Below, one piece after another: positions 1-8,117 of a DNA stretch of 44,135 nucleotides. The stretch's first letter is position 1, and the number at the start of each line of letters is the position of its first letter. Source of the DNA: CAZGDB01 sp964524705. GTDB taxonomy: Bacteria; Pseudomonadota; Gammaproteobacteria; Berkiellales; Berkiellaceae. The position numbers and the translations under genes are program-made. Under the pieces are notes generated by a model, which did no database searches, had not been told where the DNA came from, and saw only the letters and a list, made by a program, of their open reading frames with translations. The DNA is taken from positions 1 to 44,135 of the forward strand of contig CAZGDB010000014.1 of the NCBI GenBank assembly GCA_964524705.1, given 5' to 3'.

Positions 1-105
1 GTAGCGAAGAAGAAACCTGCAGCTAAGAAAAAAGTTGTAGCGAAAAAGAAACCTGTAGCTAAGAAAAAAGCTGTAGCGAAGAAAAAACCAGCAGCTAAAA
101 AAGCT
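1..105 (+). repeat. 36-bp in-frame tandem repeat in the H1-like gene
   Basis: Copies at 1-36, 37-72 and 73-105 each begin GTAGCGAA; the third lacks one AAG codon. Each encodes about VAKKKPAAKKKV. The array may continue to the left of the window. It is coding, with no spacers. Confidence 0.85.
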
Positions 106-228
106 GTGAAGAAAGCTGCTCCTAAAAAAGTAGCTAAGAAAGCTGTGAAAAAAGTCGTGAAGAAAAGCGTTGGCGTTAAAAAAGCTAAACGTCCTGCACG
201 TCGTAAAGCAGCACGTAAAGCAGGTTAA
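1..228 (+). CDS. Histone H1-like DNA-binding protein, C-terminal part (5' end outside window)
   Basis: The reading frame is open from base 1 and stops with TAA at 226-228, giving 75 residues almost entirely of Lys, Ala, Val and Pro, ending in an Arg-rich tail (RPARRKAARKAG). This composition matches the C-terminal tails of bacterial histone H1-like nucleoid proteins such as Coxiella Hq1 and chlamydial HctB, or the alginate regulator AlgP; such tails bind DNA by charge and are unstructured. The first 105 bases are three copies of a 12-residue unit, so the length probably varies between strains. A strong terminator follows 17 bases after the stop. The N-terminal part is outside the window, so the exact family cannot be settled. 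Confidence 0.75.
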   Translation, partial: VAKKKPAAKKKVVAKKKPVAKKKAVAKKKPAAKKAVKKAAPKKVAKKAVKKVVKKSVGVKKAKRPARRKAARKAG

Positions 229-245
229 TCCCTGATCTTACGTCC

Positions 246-273
246 AAGAGGGGCTTCGGCCCCTCTTTTTTTT
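246..273 (+). terminator. Rho-independent terminator after the H1-like gene
   Basis: A perfect 9-bp stem (246-254 with 259-267) closes a TTCG tetraloop and runs into eight T residues (266-273). It ends the H1-like transcript and insulates tsaB. Confidence 0.93.
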
Positions 274-324
274 GTCTAAGTTTGTTGATAGACTTGCATC
301 CCACCCCAAAAGGAGTCCCATAGG

Positions 325-954
325 ATGCAAACTGTACTCGCCATTGATACGGCAACCCCTAATGCCAGTGTAGCCTTAAGGGTTGGTCAAAAGGTATGGC
401 AAGCCCCTTTAGGACAATCCGCCCATCAGTCGGCACAAATTTTACCCACTCTAGATCTACTCTTCACCCAATCAGGGTGTACTCGCACGCAACTACAAGC
501 AATTGTGGTGACGCAAGGCCCCGGAAGTTTTGCTGGTGTTCGTTTGGGATTATCAGTCGCACAGAGCCTGGCCTTTGCATTAGATCTGCCTGTTATGACA
601 GTCTCCAGTTTGGCTGCTTGTGCGTTTAGTGCATTACACTTACATGCGATCGATAGTGTTACAGCTATCCTGGATGCGCGTATGCAAGAAATTTATCTTG
701 GAACCTATGAAGGTAGGGGGGCGACATTTAAAGTGCGTAGTGAGGATGCTATGGCCCCTATAAACGCAATACCAACGCAATGGGCAGGTTGTGCAGCCAT
801 AGGTATGTTAGAACCTACTTATACAGTAGGGCTTATCGCACCGATTTTATTAGAGATGCAACAAGTTTTATCCTTATCGATGCAGTCGCCACTAGATTTA
901 AAACCCGTGTATTTACGAAATGATGTCGCGCAGGTGCCTTTGTGCAATCGTTAG
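325..954 (+). CDS. tsaB: tRNA threonylcarbamoyladenosine biosynthesis protein TsaB
   Basis: This 209-residue protein matches TsaB, the inactive ASKHA-fold partner of TsaD. In bacteria TsaB, TsaD and TsaE move the threonylcarbamoyl group made by TsaC/Sua5 onto A37 of ANN-decoding tRNAs (t6A). Visible hallmarks are the N-terminal strand AIDTATPNASVAL and the block QGPGSFAGVRLGLSVAQSLA near residues 65-85. It is slightly shorter than E. coli TsaB (231 aa). An AGGAG ribosome site lies about 9 bases before the ATG. The stop overlaps the start of the next gene by 13 bases, which suggests translational coupling. A Sua5 for the preceding step of the pathway is encoded at 13499-14458. Confidence 0.93.
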   Translation: MQTVLAIDTATPNASVALRVGQKVWQAPLGQSAHQSAQILPTLDLLFTQSGCTRTQLQAIVVTQGPGSFAGVRLGLSVAQSLAFALDLPVMTVSSLAACAFSALHLHAIDSVTAILDARMQEIYLGTYEGRGATFKVRSEDAMAPINAIPTQWAGCAAIGMLEPTYTVGLIAPILLEMQQVLSLSMQSPLDLKPVYLRNDVAQVPLCNR

Positions 955-2120
955 ACGTTATTATCATTGGCGCAGGCGCAGCAGGCCTAATGTGCGCTAT
1001 AGAAGCCGGTAAACGCCATAGACGCGTTCTTGTTTTAGACCATGCTAACAAGCCTGGGAAAAAAATCCTGATGTCAGGGGGGGGCAGATGTAATTTTACG
1101 AACTATCATGTGAGTCCCGCACAATATCTGTCCCATAATCCACATTTTTGTAAATCTGCACTGAAACGATATACCCAATGGGACTTTATTGCGCTAGTCC
1201 AACAACACGGTATTCTCTTTCATGAAAAAGCGCATGGGCAACTGTTTTGTGATAACAAATCTAAAGAAATCGTCGATATGCTATTGGTGGAGTGTCAAAA
1301 GGCAGCAGTGCAGTTACAACTAGAGTGCCGTATTTTGAGTCTGACGCAAATCACAGGCGGCTTTAAGCTGATCACCACGCACGGGACCTTTCAGACACAA
1401 TCTTTAGTGATAGCAACGGGTGGGTTGTCAATCCCAACTATGGGGGCGACACCGTTTGGATATCAAGTGGCAGAACAATTTGGGCTCAAGGTATGGCCTA
1501 CGCGTGCAGGACTTGTACCCTTAACCTTACATCCTGAAGATAAAGAACGGTTTGTGCCCTTGTCTGGGGTGTCAGTGCCTGCGCGTGTAGGTAATACCCG
1601 GACTAGTTTTCAAGAAAATATTTTATTTACTCATCGGGGCTTGAGTGGGCCTGCGATTTTGCAGATGTCCTCTTATTGGGAGCCTGGAGAGTCTTTGACC
1701 TTGAATTTACATCCTGAATTGGATTTGTATGAGCATTTATTAGCCTTAAAGGGACAGGGTAGTAAACGACATCTTAAAAATATCTTGACTGAACAGTTTC
1801 CCAAAAGTGTCATCGCTGCATTTTTTGAAGACAGTGTTTTGGAACACAGTGTAGTTGATTGTGCCCATCAAACCTTAGCTGAAGTGGCAAACACCTTACA
1901 ACAATGGGAATTACGTCCTAATGGTACAGAAGGCTATCGTACGGCAGAGGTGACTTTAGGGGGCGTTGATTGTGATGCAATTTCTTCTAAAACCTTTGAA
2001 GCGACTAAAGTGCCAGGATTGTACTTCATAGGTGAAGTTTTGGATGTCACAGGTTGGCTCGGGGGCTTTAACTTTCAATGGGCGTGGTCTTCTGGCTGGG
2101 CTGCTGGACAGGTAGTGTAG
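942..2120 (+). CDS. NAD(P)/FAD-dependent oxidoreductase, HI0933/YhiN (BaiN-like) family
   Basis: The protein has 392 residues with a GTG start inside the end of tsaB. The N-terminus holds a Rossmann FAD-binding motif (VIIIGAGAAGLMCAIEAG), followed by the family signature GKKILMSGGGRCNFTN near residue 35-50. The C-terminus has the second FAD-contacting segment GLYFIGEVLDVTGWLGGFNF. Members are cytosolic flavoproteins of about 400 residues, annotated YhiN/HI0933 or BaiN; the physiological substrate is generally unknown. The 13-base overlap with tsaB indicates one operon. A hairpin terminator follows at 2147-2191. Confidence 0.9.
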   Translation: MQSLDVIIIGAGAAGLMCAIEAGKRHRRVLVLDHANKPGKKILMSGGGRCNFTNYHVSPAQYLSHNPHFCKSALKRYTQWDFIALVQQHGILFHEKAHGQLFCDNKSKEIVDMLLVECQKAAVQLQLECRILSLTQITGGFKLITTHGTFQTQSLVIATGGLSIPTMGATPFGYQVAEQFGLKVWPTRAGLVPLTLHPEDKERFVPLSGVSVPARVGNTRTSFQENILFTHRGLSGPAILQMSSYWEPGESLTLNLHPELDLYEHLLALKGQGSKRHLKNILTEQFPKSVIAAFFEDSVLEHSVVDCAHQTLAEVANTLQQWELRPNGTEGYRTAEVTLGGVDCDAISSKTFEATKVPGLYFIGEVLDVTGWLGGFNFQWAWSSGWAAGQVV

Positions 2121-2146
2121 TAATATCAATTAGTTATGTAAATTAT

Positions 2147-2191
2147 GCTGCTGAATCCGGAGACATCGTCCGGATTCGGCGGTAGTTTTTT
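2147..2191 (+). terminator. Rho-independent terminator after the flavoprotein gene
   Basis: An 8-bp perfect stem (2153-2160 with 2170-2177) is extended outward by about six further pairs including G-T wobbles (2147-2152 with 2178-2183), with six T residues starting at 2186. Confidence 0.75.
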
Positions 2192-2209
2192 ATGTGTAAT
2201 TCTGCATGG

Positions 2210-2277
2210 TCTGACTAATCTAGCGTCAATGCTAGAAAAGTCTTGGCTAATCTTTGATTAAGATTATATTAGTCAGA
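2210..2277. repeat. Structured intergenic element: nested inverted repeats forming a possible three-way junction
   Basis: An outer 10-bp perfect inverted repeat (TCTGACTAAT at 2210-2219, ATTAGTCAGA at 2268-2277) encloses two further hairpins: CTAGC/GCTAG at 2220-2224/2231-2235 and AATCTT/AAGATT at 2249-2254/2260-2265. The right arm with one more base, TATTAGTCAGA at 2267-2277, recurs at 2400-2410 inside the neighbouring pseudogene. It could be a small RNA, a cruciform or a mobile-element scar; nothing visible decides between these. Confidence 0.5.
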
Positions 2278-2304
2278 GCGCTTTGGTGAGTTGGACGACT
2301 CCTT

Positions 2305-3231
2305 ATGCAGCGGCTCTATACGCAAATCGTAAAACGACATTTACAAAATTATAATCAGATGTTTTTTTGAGCTGGCCTACGCCAGGTAGGGAAGAGCACT
2401 ATTAGTCAGATGGCACAGGCACTTACAGATCATTTTATTTATTTAAACTGGGGCGTACGGATCATCGTTTAGCGATTTTAGAAGGCGCCATAGCATTGGC
2501 AGAGCGCTATAATTTATTAGAGGTATATGAAAAAAAACCAATCGTGGTATTTCATGAATTGCATAAATACCGAGAATGGAAAAATTTTTTAAAAGGATTT
2601 TTTGATTTATATAAAGATAAGGTCTGTATTATTGTGACGGGTAGTTCTAAGTTAAATATTTATTGAATTATTAGCTGAACTGCTTAGACAACAAGTTGGG
2701 CAAGTGGTAACTTTTGCAACGCTGGCGAAGAAGGTGGGAGTGGCTGCTACGACCGTTCAATCTTGGGTGCAAACCTTACAAGAATGTTATTATTGTTTTT
2801 TAATTCGGCCTTGGTCTCACAATGTGATACGTAGCCTGCTTAAAGAACCCAAAGTATATTTAATGGATTGGTCGGATATGACAGATCCTGGTGCGAAAAA
2901 AGAAAATTTTGTAGTGAGTCATTTGTTAAAAGCAGTGCAGTTTTGGACAGATACAGGGCAAGGCAAATGTGAGTTGTATTTTGTACGTGATAAAGAAAAA
3001 CGTGCAGTGGATTTTTTAGTGGTGAAGAATAAAGAACCCTGGTTCCTAGTAGAGGTGAAAAAGTCAGGCAACCAAAGTATTAGTGAGCATTTGTATTATT
3101 TTCATCAGATGTTAAAAACACAGCATGCCTTTCAGGTAGCCGTAGATCTCGAGTACCAACATGTAGATTGTTTTACCTATTTAGAACCAGTGATTGTGCC
3201 AGCAGCTACTTTTTTGTCACAGCTTTGCTAG
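2305..3231 (+). pseudogene. Broken AAA-family ATPase with DUF4143 C-terminal region
   Basis: Three frames must be joined to read a family of Walker ATPases (AAA_14 + DUF4143) common in bacteria. Segment 1 (from ATG 2305) reads LYTQIVKRHLQNY and hits a stop at 2368. Segment 2 carries the Walker A motif GLRQVGKST near 2375-2400. Segment 3 carries a decayed Walker B (IVVFHELHKYREW, with His where Asp is expected) and the sensor-like VTGSSKL, ending in a stop near 2665. The largest open part, 2704-3231, holds the DUF4143/nuclease-like end with VDFLVVKNKEPWFLVEVKK. The middle of the usual protein after VTGSSKL is missing. Two frameshifts, an internal deletion and a lost acidic residue make function very unlikely. 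Confidence 0.85.
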
Positions 3232-4630
3232 GGTCGTACGTATATAGTGAAATCAAGATCATAAGGGTAACCGAGACTATTAGTGCAATCAGTGCGGGTG
3301 GAATGAAAAAATTATAATCTGTGATAAAAGCATAGAGGGAGAGTCCTATCCAAGTAAGCGCGCCTCCCATGCTAGAGGCTATTGCACCTGCTTTGGTGGC
3401 TTTTTTCCAAAACAACCCTGCTACCAGTGGGGCAAAAGCAATCGTCATGGTCGCATTACCACTGTTTTCTACCAAACTGTGAATAGATTTTGTTGAAAAC
3501 GCTGCAATGCTTGCGCTCAGTATCACAGAGCATACCAGCCCGGTTCGCATAGCCAGGAGCTTATGTATATGCGGATACATCGAAATCACAACGTTATTAC
3601 TAAAAATAACCGAAGAAGCTAAGGTTGTTCCTGCGATGGACGATAAAATTGCTGCAAAGACACCGCCTAAAAAGAGCACTTGTACAAATACAGGAATGGT
3701 ATTGATAATATAATGTAGCATATAGAGTTCTTTAGTAGGTTGATTGGCTAGCAAAGCGCTTTGGTTTGGATCGTGCAGTACAGCGACCATAATTAAAACA
3801 GGCATTATGGTGACAGCTAAGTAAACCACGCCTCCTAAGATAGCACTGGCGCGTGCAGTAGCTGCATCTTTAGAGGAGATGATTCTTTGAAAGGTGTCTT
3901 GTTGAGGAATAGTTCCTAAAATCATAGCAAAGACTACGGTGATGACACTGAAGATATTGGGATATGTTTTATCATATCTAAATTGATAACTAGAATCAGT
4001 AATCGCAGTGTGTACCGTAGACCAAAAACTATTCGGGCCTTGTGTCACCAGATAGAGCGTGTATATCAGTCCTAGAATTGTCATAATGGCATGTATAAAG
4101 TCATTAAAGGCCACAGACATCATCCCACCATTGTAGTTGTAGCAGATGGTGATGAGTGCACCTAGAATAATGGCATGGTTAAAGGAAAGGATTCCATTGG
4201 TGATGAGATTCATCACATACCCAAATGCCATAAATTGAGCAGCCATCCATCCTAAATAGGAACAAGCAATCGCTAATGAAATCGTACGTTCCGCAAAGTG
4301 ACCATATTTATGTTTGATGAAATCACCAATAGTCAGTACATTAAGATTGTAGTAGGTCTTGGCAAAGAAGGCACCCATAATAATCAGGCATAGGCAGGCA
4401 CCAATTGGATCTGAAAGTACGCCAATTATGCCGTGGTTTGCAAAAGCTGCTGGGATCCCAAGAATAGATTCAGACCCAAACCAAGTTGCAAAAACCGTTG
4501 CTGTAGCAACCGGCAAGGGGAGCGAGCGATTAGCGCTGGCAAAGCCTGCAATGGTATGCACCTTTCTAGCGATGTACACCCCGAAGAGGGAGGTGGTCAA
4601 TATGTAGACCAACACAAGGGTGCCGAGCAT
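3206..4630 (-). CDS. Sodium:solute symporter (SSF family)
   Basis: This 474-residue, very hydrophobic inner-membrane protein has about 12-13 membrane helices. The early segment ANRSLPLPVATATVFATWFGSES resembles the conserved TM1-TM2 region of SSF carriers, and the segment near residues 60-175 (ASCYLGW-like aromatic helix, then YNGGMMSVAFNDFIHAIM) matches the family's central region, where the Na+ site forms. The substrate cannot be read from sequence; proline, pantothenate and monocarboxylates are all carried by relatives. Its 3' end overlaps the end of the adjacent ATPase pseudogene on the other strand by 26 bases. It has no evident operon partner. Confidence 0.85.
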   Translation of the reverse strand: MLGTLVLVYILTTSLFGVYIARKVHTIAGFASANRSLPLPVATATVFATWFGSESILGIPAAFANHGIIGVLSDPIGACLCLIIMGAFFAKTYYNLNVLTIGDFIKHKYGHFAERTISLAIACSYLGWMAAQFMAFGYVMNLITNGILSFNHAIILGALITICYNYNGGMMSVAFNDFIHAIMTILGLIYTLYLVTQGPNSFWSTVHTAITDSSYQFRYDKTYPNIFSVITVVFAMILGTIPQQDTFQRIISSKDAATARASAILGGVVYLAVTIMPVLIMVAVLHDPNQSALLANQPTKELYMLHYIINTIPVFVQVLFLGGVFAAILSSIAGTTLASSVIFSNNVVISMYPHIHKLLAMRTGLVCSVILSASIAAFSTKSIHSLVENSGNATMTIAFAPLVAGLFWKKATKAGAIASSMGGALTWIGLSLYAFITDYNFFIPPALIALIVSVTLMILISLYTYDPSKAVTKK

Positions 4631-4738
4631 GTATCTTCCTTGATTTCATCTTGCTGACTTTAGCAGTGTAGGGGAAAGGCAGGGGATAAGGCAAGGGCAC
4701 AGGACAGGCAGACCTCATTAGGTAGTTGGTTGAGTACC

Positions 4739-6086
4739 TTATTTTTTGATCAGGCGGTAGTGGGTGAGGCGACCTTCCCCGTGTTTTTCGATTAATTTTT
4801 CTTGTAGTAGTATTTTTAATTCTCGGAGCACTGTGTCTTCGCTGATTTGGTGGGTGAGGGCAATTTCTTTTTTGGTTAATTGTGGTCGTTCTAGGAAGGC
4901 GTGATAGATCGCCAACTGGCGTGTGGTTAATGTTTGTAAGTTGACGTTTGGGATCCGTTTAAAAAAACGAATGCTAAAAAAATTAGTAGCGCTGACTTCT
5001 AAAGCAGGGTTATTATTATGGAGGAGTTCTTGTTGCATACGGTCAAATCCGCTACCAACGCGCTCAATATATTTTGCACGATGTAATAAGTCTGCAATTA
5101 ATCTATTGCGTCGCACACTACGATGTCCGAGATCTGCAATGGTTAATCCAGGATAGAGTCCGCCGGGATTTTCGATATCAATGTGGTTAGGATACATATG
5201 AATATAGATATGTGAGCCATCGTATAAATAATCACGATGTGTGACAGCATTAATGATGGCTTCACGTAATGCGGTGGGTGGATAATCGTAGCGTTCTTGG
5301 CGCATGATAGATTGTGTGGCATCAATATGAATGTTAACGCTGATATGACGCATGATAAAGGCTAAACTTTCTTCAATTTGTGTAATCGGAGAACCTGTGA
5401 AATCTTTTTTATCGAGAATAGAAAAGCGATCGTTTGTTTGATATCTCACGGCAGTAATAAAGGCTTCAGGGTAATAGGCTTGTGGGTTATTTGCAAAAAA
5501 TAATACACCTGTATGGGTGAGTAATATTTTTTTCACTTGTCTTTTTGGCTAAATTTAAACTGAGTAAAATATCTTCTTCAGAGGCTTTTAATTGGAGTCC
5601 GCATTGCTTGAGATAGGATTGTAGTGCGGCACTAGAAAAATCATTAGTATAGTCAAATTTTTGATTATATATTTCATCAAAATGTGTTTTCCCTGCTGTA
5701 TTAATAAGTTGAATGATTTCATCTCGTTTTAATTTTTGTGCATTAGGGCCTATTCGTAAAAAAAATCCATCTGCGCATTTGTAAGGTTTATTGTCGCCTT
5801 CTGGGATTGTAATGACCAGTACACCGAGTGATTTATAGTGCTGAAGTTCAATAGCAATGCTGGGGTCGCAGTTGCGGGCTATATCCTGGATTTGGCTGAG
5901 TAATTTGTTAGTGATGTCGATACCTTTGATGGAGCCATCATCATTGACGCCCAATAAAATTTCACCGCCAGAAGCATTAGCAAATGCAACGATTTCGCGA
6001 TCAAGATTGGTCAGTTTTTCTTTAAACTCGACTTTTAAACCTTCACCTTCTTGGCATTTTAATTCTAAATTTAGGGTGGCTGTCAA
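4739..6086 (-). pseudogene. AlbA_2/Schlafen-type ATP-binding putative regulator, split by one frameshift
   Basis: Two overlapping frames (5487-6086 and 4739-5536) together encode one protein of about 445 residues. The N-terminal frame holds an AlbA_2 domain (VEFKEKLTNLDREIVAFANASGGEILLGV). The second frame holds the HATPase_c_4-like region (ALREAIINAVTHRDY, IDIENPGG) and a C-terminal winged helix. Such proteins are usually DNA-binding regulators. Reading continues if one base is skipped around 5530-5545, beside an A7 run, so the gene is either recently inactivated or rescued by slippage. The start is TTG at 6084-6086, with an in-frame TAG just two codons upstream. The rest of the protein shows no other damage. 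Confidence 0.7.
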
Positions 6087-6154
6087 ATGCTACGCCTCTA
6101 ATAGTATGACTCCTTGAGTAAGAGTTTAGTGTTTTTTTTTTTACAATAATCAAC

Positions 6155-6197
6155 TTTTTTGCGACGCAAATTCGTCGCAAATGCGACGCAAAAAAAA
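6155..6197. promoter_or_regulatory. Operator-like cluster of GCGACGCAAA repeats upstream of the AlbA_2 regulator
   Basis: TTTGCGACG at 6158-6166 is inverted as CGTCGCAAA at 6173-6181, and GCGACGCAAA occurs twice in direct orientation (6161-6170, 6183-6192). This GC-rich block stands out in very AT-rich DNA about 70-110 bases upstream of the AlbA_2 gene start, where an autoregulatory operator would be expected. The rest of the gene-free stretch 6087-6403 holds poly-T tracts and the palindrome at 6314-6325; I see no gene in it. Confidence 0.5.
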
Positions 6198-6313
6198 CAA
6201 AAAATTGTTTCCATATTTGGTGCGAGAATGAAAAAAATATATAAATCAATGTGTTATTTTTAAATAAGCGGGTGCAAGCTGTTTGGCTGAATGTTTTTTT
6301 CTGAAAATAGTAT

Positions 6314-6325
6314 ATGTATATACAT
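6314..6325. repeat. 12-bp perfect palindrome ATGTATATACAT
   Basis: It lies in the AT-rich gap between the potassium channel's 3' end and the AlbA_2 regulator. It may be a protein-binding site, but such AT palindromes also arise by chance. Confidence 0.25.
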
Positions 6326-6403
6326 GCAGTATGCTGAGATCTATAGAAAGTGGAGTTGATTTTTTTGGGAGAGGAGTAATCATTTAGTTGGTAGGGTAAC
6401 TGC

Positions 6404-7885
6404 TTATTTAAGAGGCGGTGAGGGTAGTGATGATTGTTTTAATGGAATTGAGGAAATCGAATTGGCATGTAGAGCATCTTCACTAGAAAGATAGAGTAAC
6501 TGCCCTTCCCATTCTAAGGCTAAGGATATATTTTCTCCAAAAACAGCTGCAACAAAATACGGTGCAACGATTTCGGGTGTTGATAATACTCGATCTAAGG
6601 ATAAAAAAAACTGTAGTTTTTCCGCTAACTTGGGACTAAACACATGAATGATATTCATTAATTTCGGGTTCAGTTTTTTGGCCGTTAAACTAATACTAAG
6701 GTTTTCGACATCGTCATCTGTTATCACTACAATGGCTTTTGCTGTTTGAATATTTGCCCGCATGAGTGTGTCTTTACTTTTTAGATATCCATCTACGAGC
6801 GCTACTTTTCGATTAATATCGTCGGCATAGTGATCTTTTAGACCACCGGTAACAATTACAATCGGTACTTCATCTTTTAGTAGCATAGAGACTATTTGTT
6901 GCCCAATAGGTCCTGCACCAAGAACAATCACATGATTGGCTTTAGGAAGCGGTTGCCCTCCTACTAAACTGGATAATTTTTTAGACAAAATAATCTCGGT
7001 TATTGAACTAAATAACACCGCTATTGCTGCAGCACCAGATAACATGAGAAAACAGCCAAATAGTTTTAATAAAGGCCCCGTGTTTGAAAAATTAAAATCA
7101 CCATACCCGATAGTGGTGACTGTTGTTGTGACAAAATAAATTGCATCAACAAAGCTCAGTGACATAGCCCAGCTTAGAAAAAAAGCAACAGTAAAAATAA
7201 AACAGACTAAAATGAATAAAAATAGTCTAAAATTTTCAAAAACAGGAGATTTTAAATAAAGGAATCGACGAAATATTTTAAAATTAAATTTTTTCTTTTT
7301 TTTGTGTACGGATGAATTGTAAGCAAATAGACAGGTGGGGTTATTAGTGTTTTTTTGATTAGCAGAATTGGTATGGTTTTCTTTTAAAATTAAATGAGAT
7401 TCTTTTAGATTGCTTTTTAAATCTGCAGACACAAAATAAGATACGCCTTTTTTTTTGAATTCTGCAATAATTGGATGATAAGTGTTGCCATAAAAAACTG
7501 GAGCGACCAATTCAGGCATACTAAATACTTGGTGGATCCCTAAGGCGTGAGCGATGTGTTTCCCTAATTGATGGTCATGCATGCGCATAATGATTTTTAT
7601 AGTCGAATTTAATGCTCTGGCATCCATAGCAATAGAAATATTTACCATATCATTATCAGTGAGCGTTAAAATCGCTTTAGCATCTTTTATGTCAGCTTGA
7701 ATTAAAAGGTTATCATCCCGGGCATCTCCTAATAAGAAAAGATCTTCATTCGCTTCAAGCTGCCAACGCCATTCATCCTCAGTCATATTTGAAATGGCAA
7801 CAACTTGATGACCTGTTTTTTTTAATAATGTGTAAGTCCGAAATCCGATGCTGCCTAGGCCGCAAATAATAATGTGATCTTTCAT
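6404..7885 (-). CDS. Potassium channel with RCK/TrkA-N domains on both sides of the pore
   Basis: From the ATG at 7885 (AGGT ribosome site 5 bases upstream) the protein has 493 residues; an upstream in-frame ATG at 7936 lacks support. Domain order is an N-terminal TrkA-N/RCK nucleotide-binding domain (HIIICGLGSIGFRTYTLLKKTGH), a basic linker, a two-helix pore with selectivity filter TTVTTIGYGDF near residue 260, and a second RCK domain (HVIVLGAGPIGQQIVSMLL). RCK domains sense NAD(H), nucleotides or ions and gate K+ flow across the inner membrane. In E. coli Kch the RCK domain follows the pore, so the N-terminal one here is less usual. The gene is AT-rich like the dab region beside it. Confidence 0.88.
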   Translation of the reverse strand: MKDHIIICGLGSIGFRTYTLLKKTGHQVVAISNMTEDEWRWQLEANEDLFLLGDARDDNLLIQADIKDAKAILTLTDNDMVNISIAMDARALNSTIKIIMRMHDHQLGKHIAHALGIHQVFSMPELVAPVFYGNTYHPIIAEFKKKGVSYFVSADLKSNLKESHLILKENHTNSANQKNTNNPTCLFAYNSSVHKKKKKFNFKIFRRFLYLKSPVFENFRLFLFILVCFIFTVAFFLSWAMSLSFVDAIYFVTTTVTTIGYGDFNFSNTGPLLKLFGCFLMLSGAAAIAVLFSSITEIILSKKLSSLVGGQPLPKANHVIVLGAGPIGQQIVSMLLKDEVPIVIVTGGLKDHYADDINRKVALVDGYLKSKDTLMRANIQTAKAIVVITDDDVENLSISLTAKKLNPKLMNIIHVFSPKLAEKLQFFLSLDRVLSTPEIVAPYFVAAVFGENISLALEWEGQLLYLSSEDALHANSISSIPLKQSSLPSPPLK

Positions 7886-8117
7886 TTTTGACCTAATACG
7901 GTAATAAAAGCCTATGCATATAGGCTGTATCGGCAAAAAAAGGTTTATTGTTTAGTTTTTTTACTAGAAAATGAGAGCGGGAGCAGTGTTTTGTATTCGA
8001 TTATTTTAAAAAAAGATTATGTTTGTGTGTTGGTCAGAAGTTTTAAGTTTTTATTTAATATTTTTTATTGTTTTTTTATATAAACTTTTTCTGTCATGGT
8101 AATATATTTTATGGATG

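Noticed and set aside
1..105. CRISPR-like array
   Set aside because: The repeats are contiguous and coding, with no unique spacers and no cas genes.
6043..6249. 68-residue minus-strand frame overlapping the AlbA_2 start region
   Set aside because: Low complexity, no ribosome site, and it overlaps the operator-like repeats and a better-supported gene.
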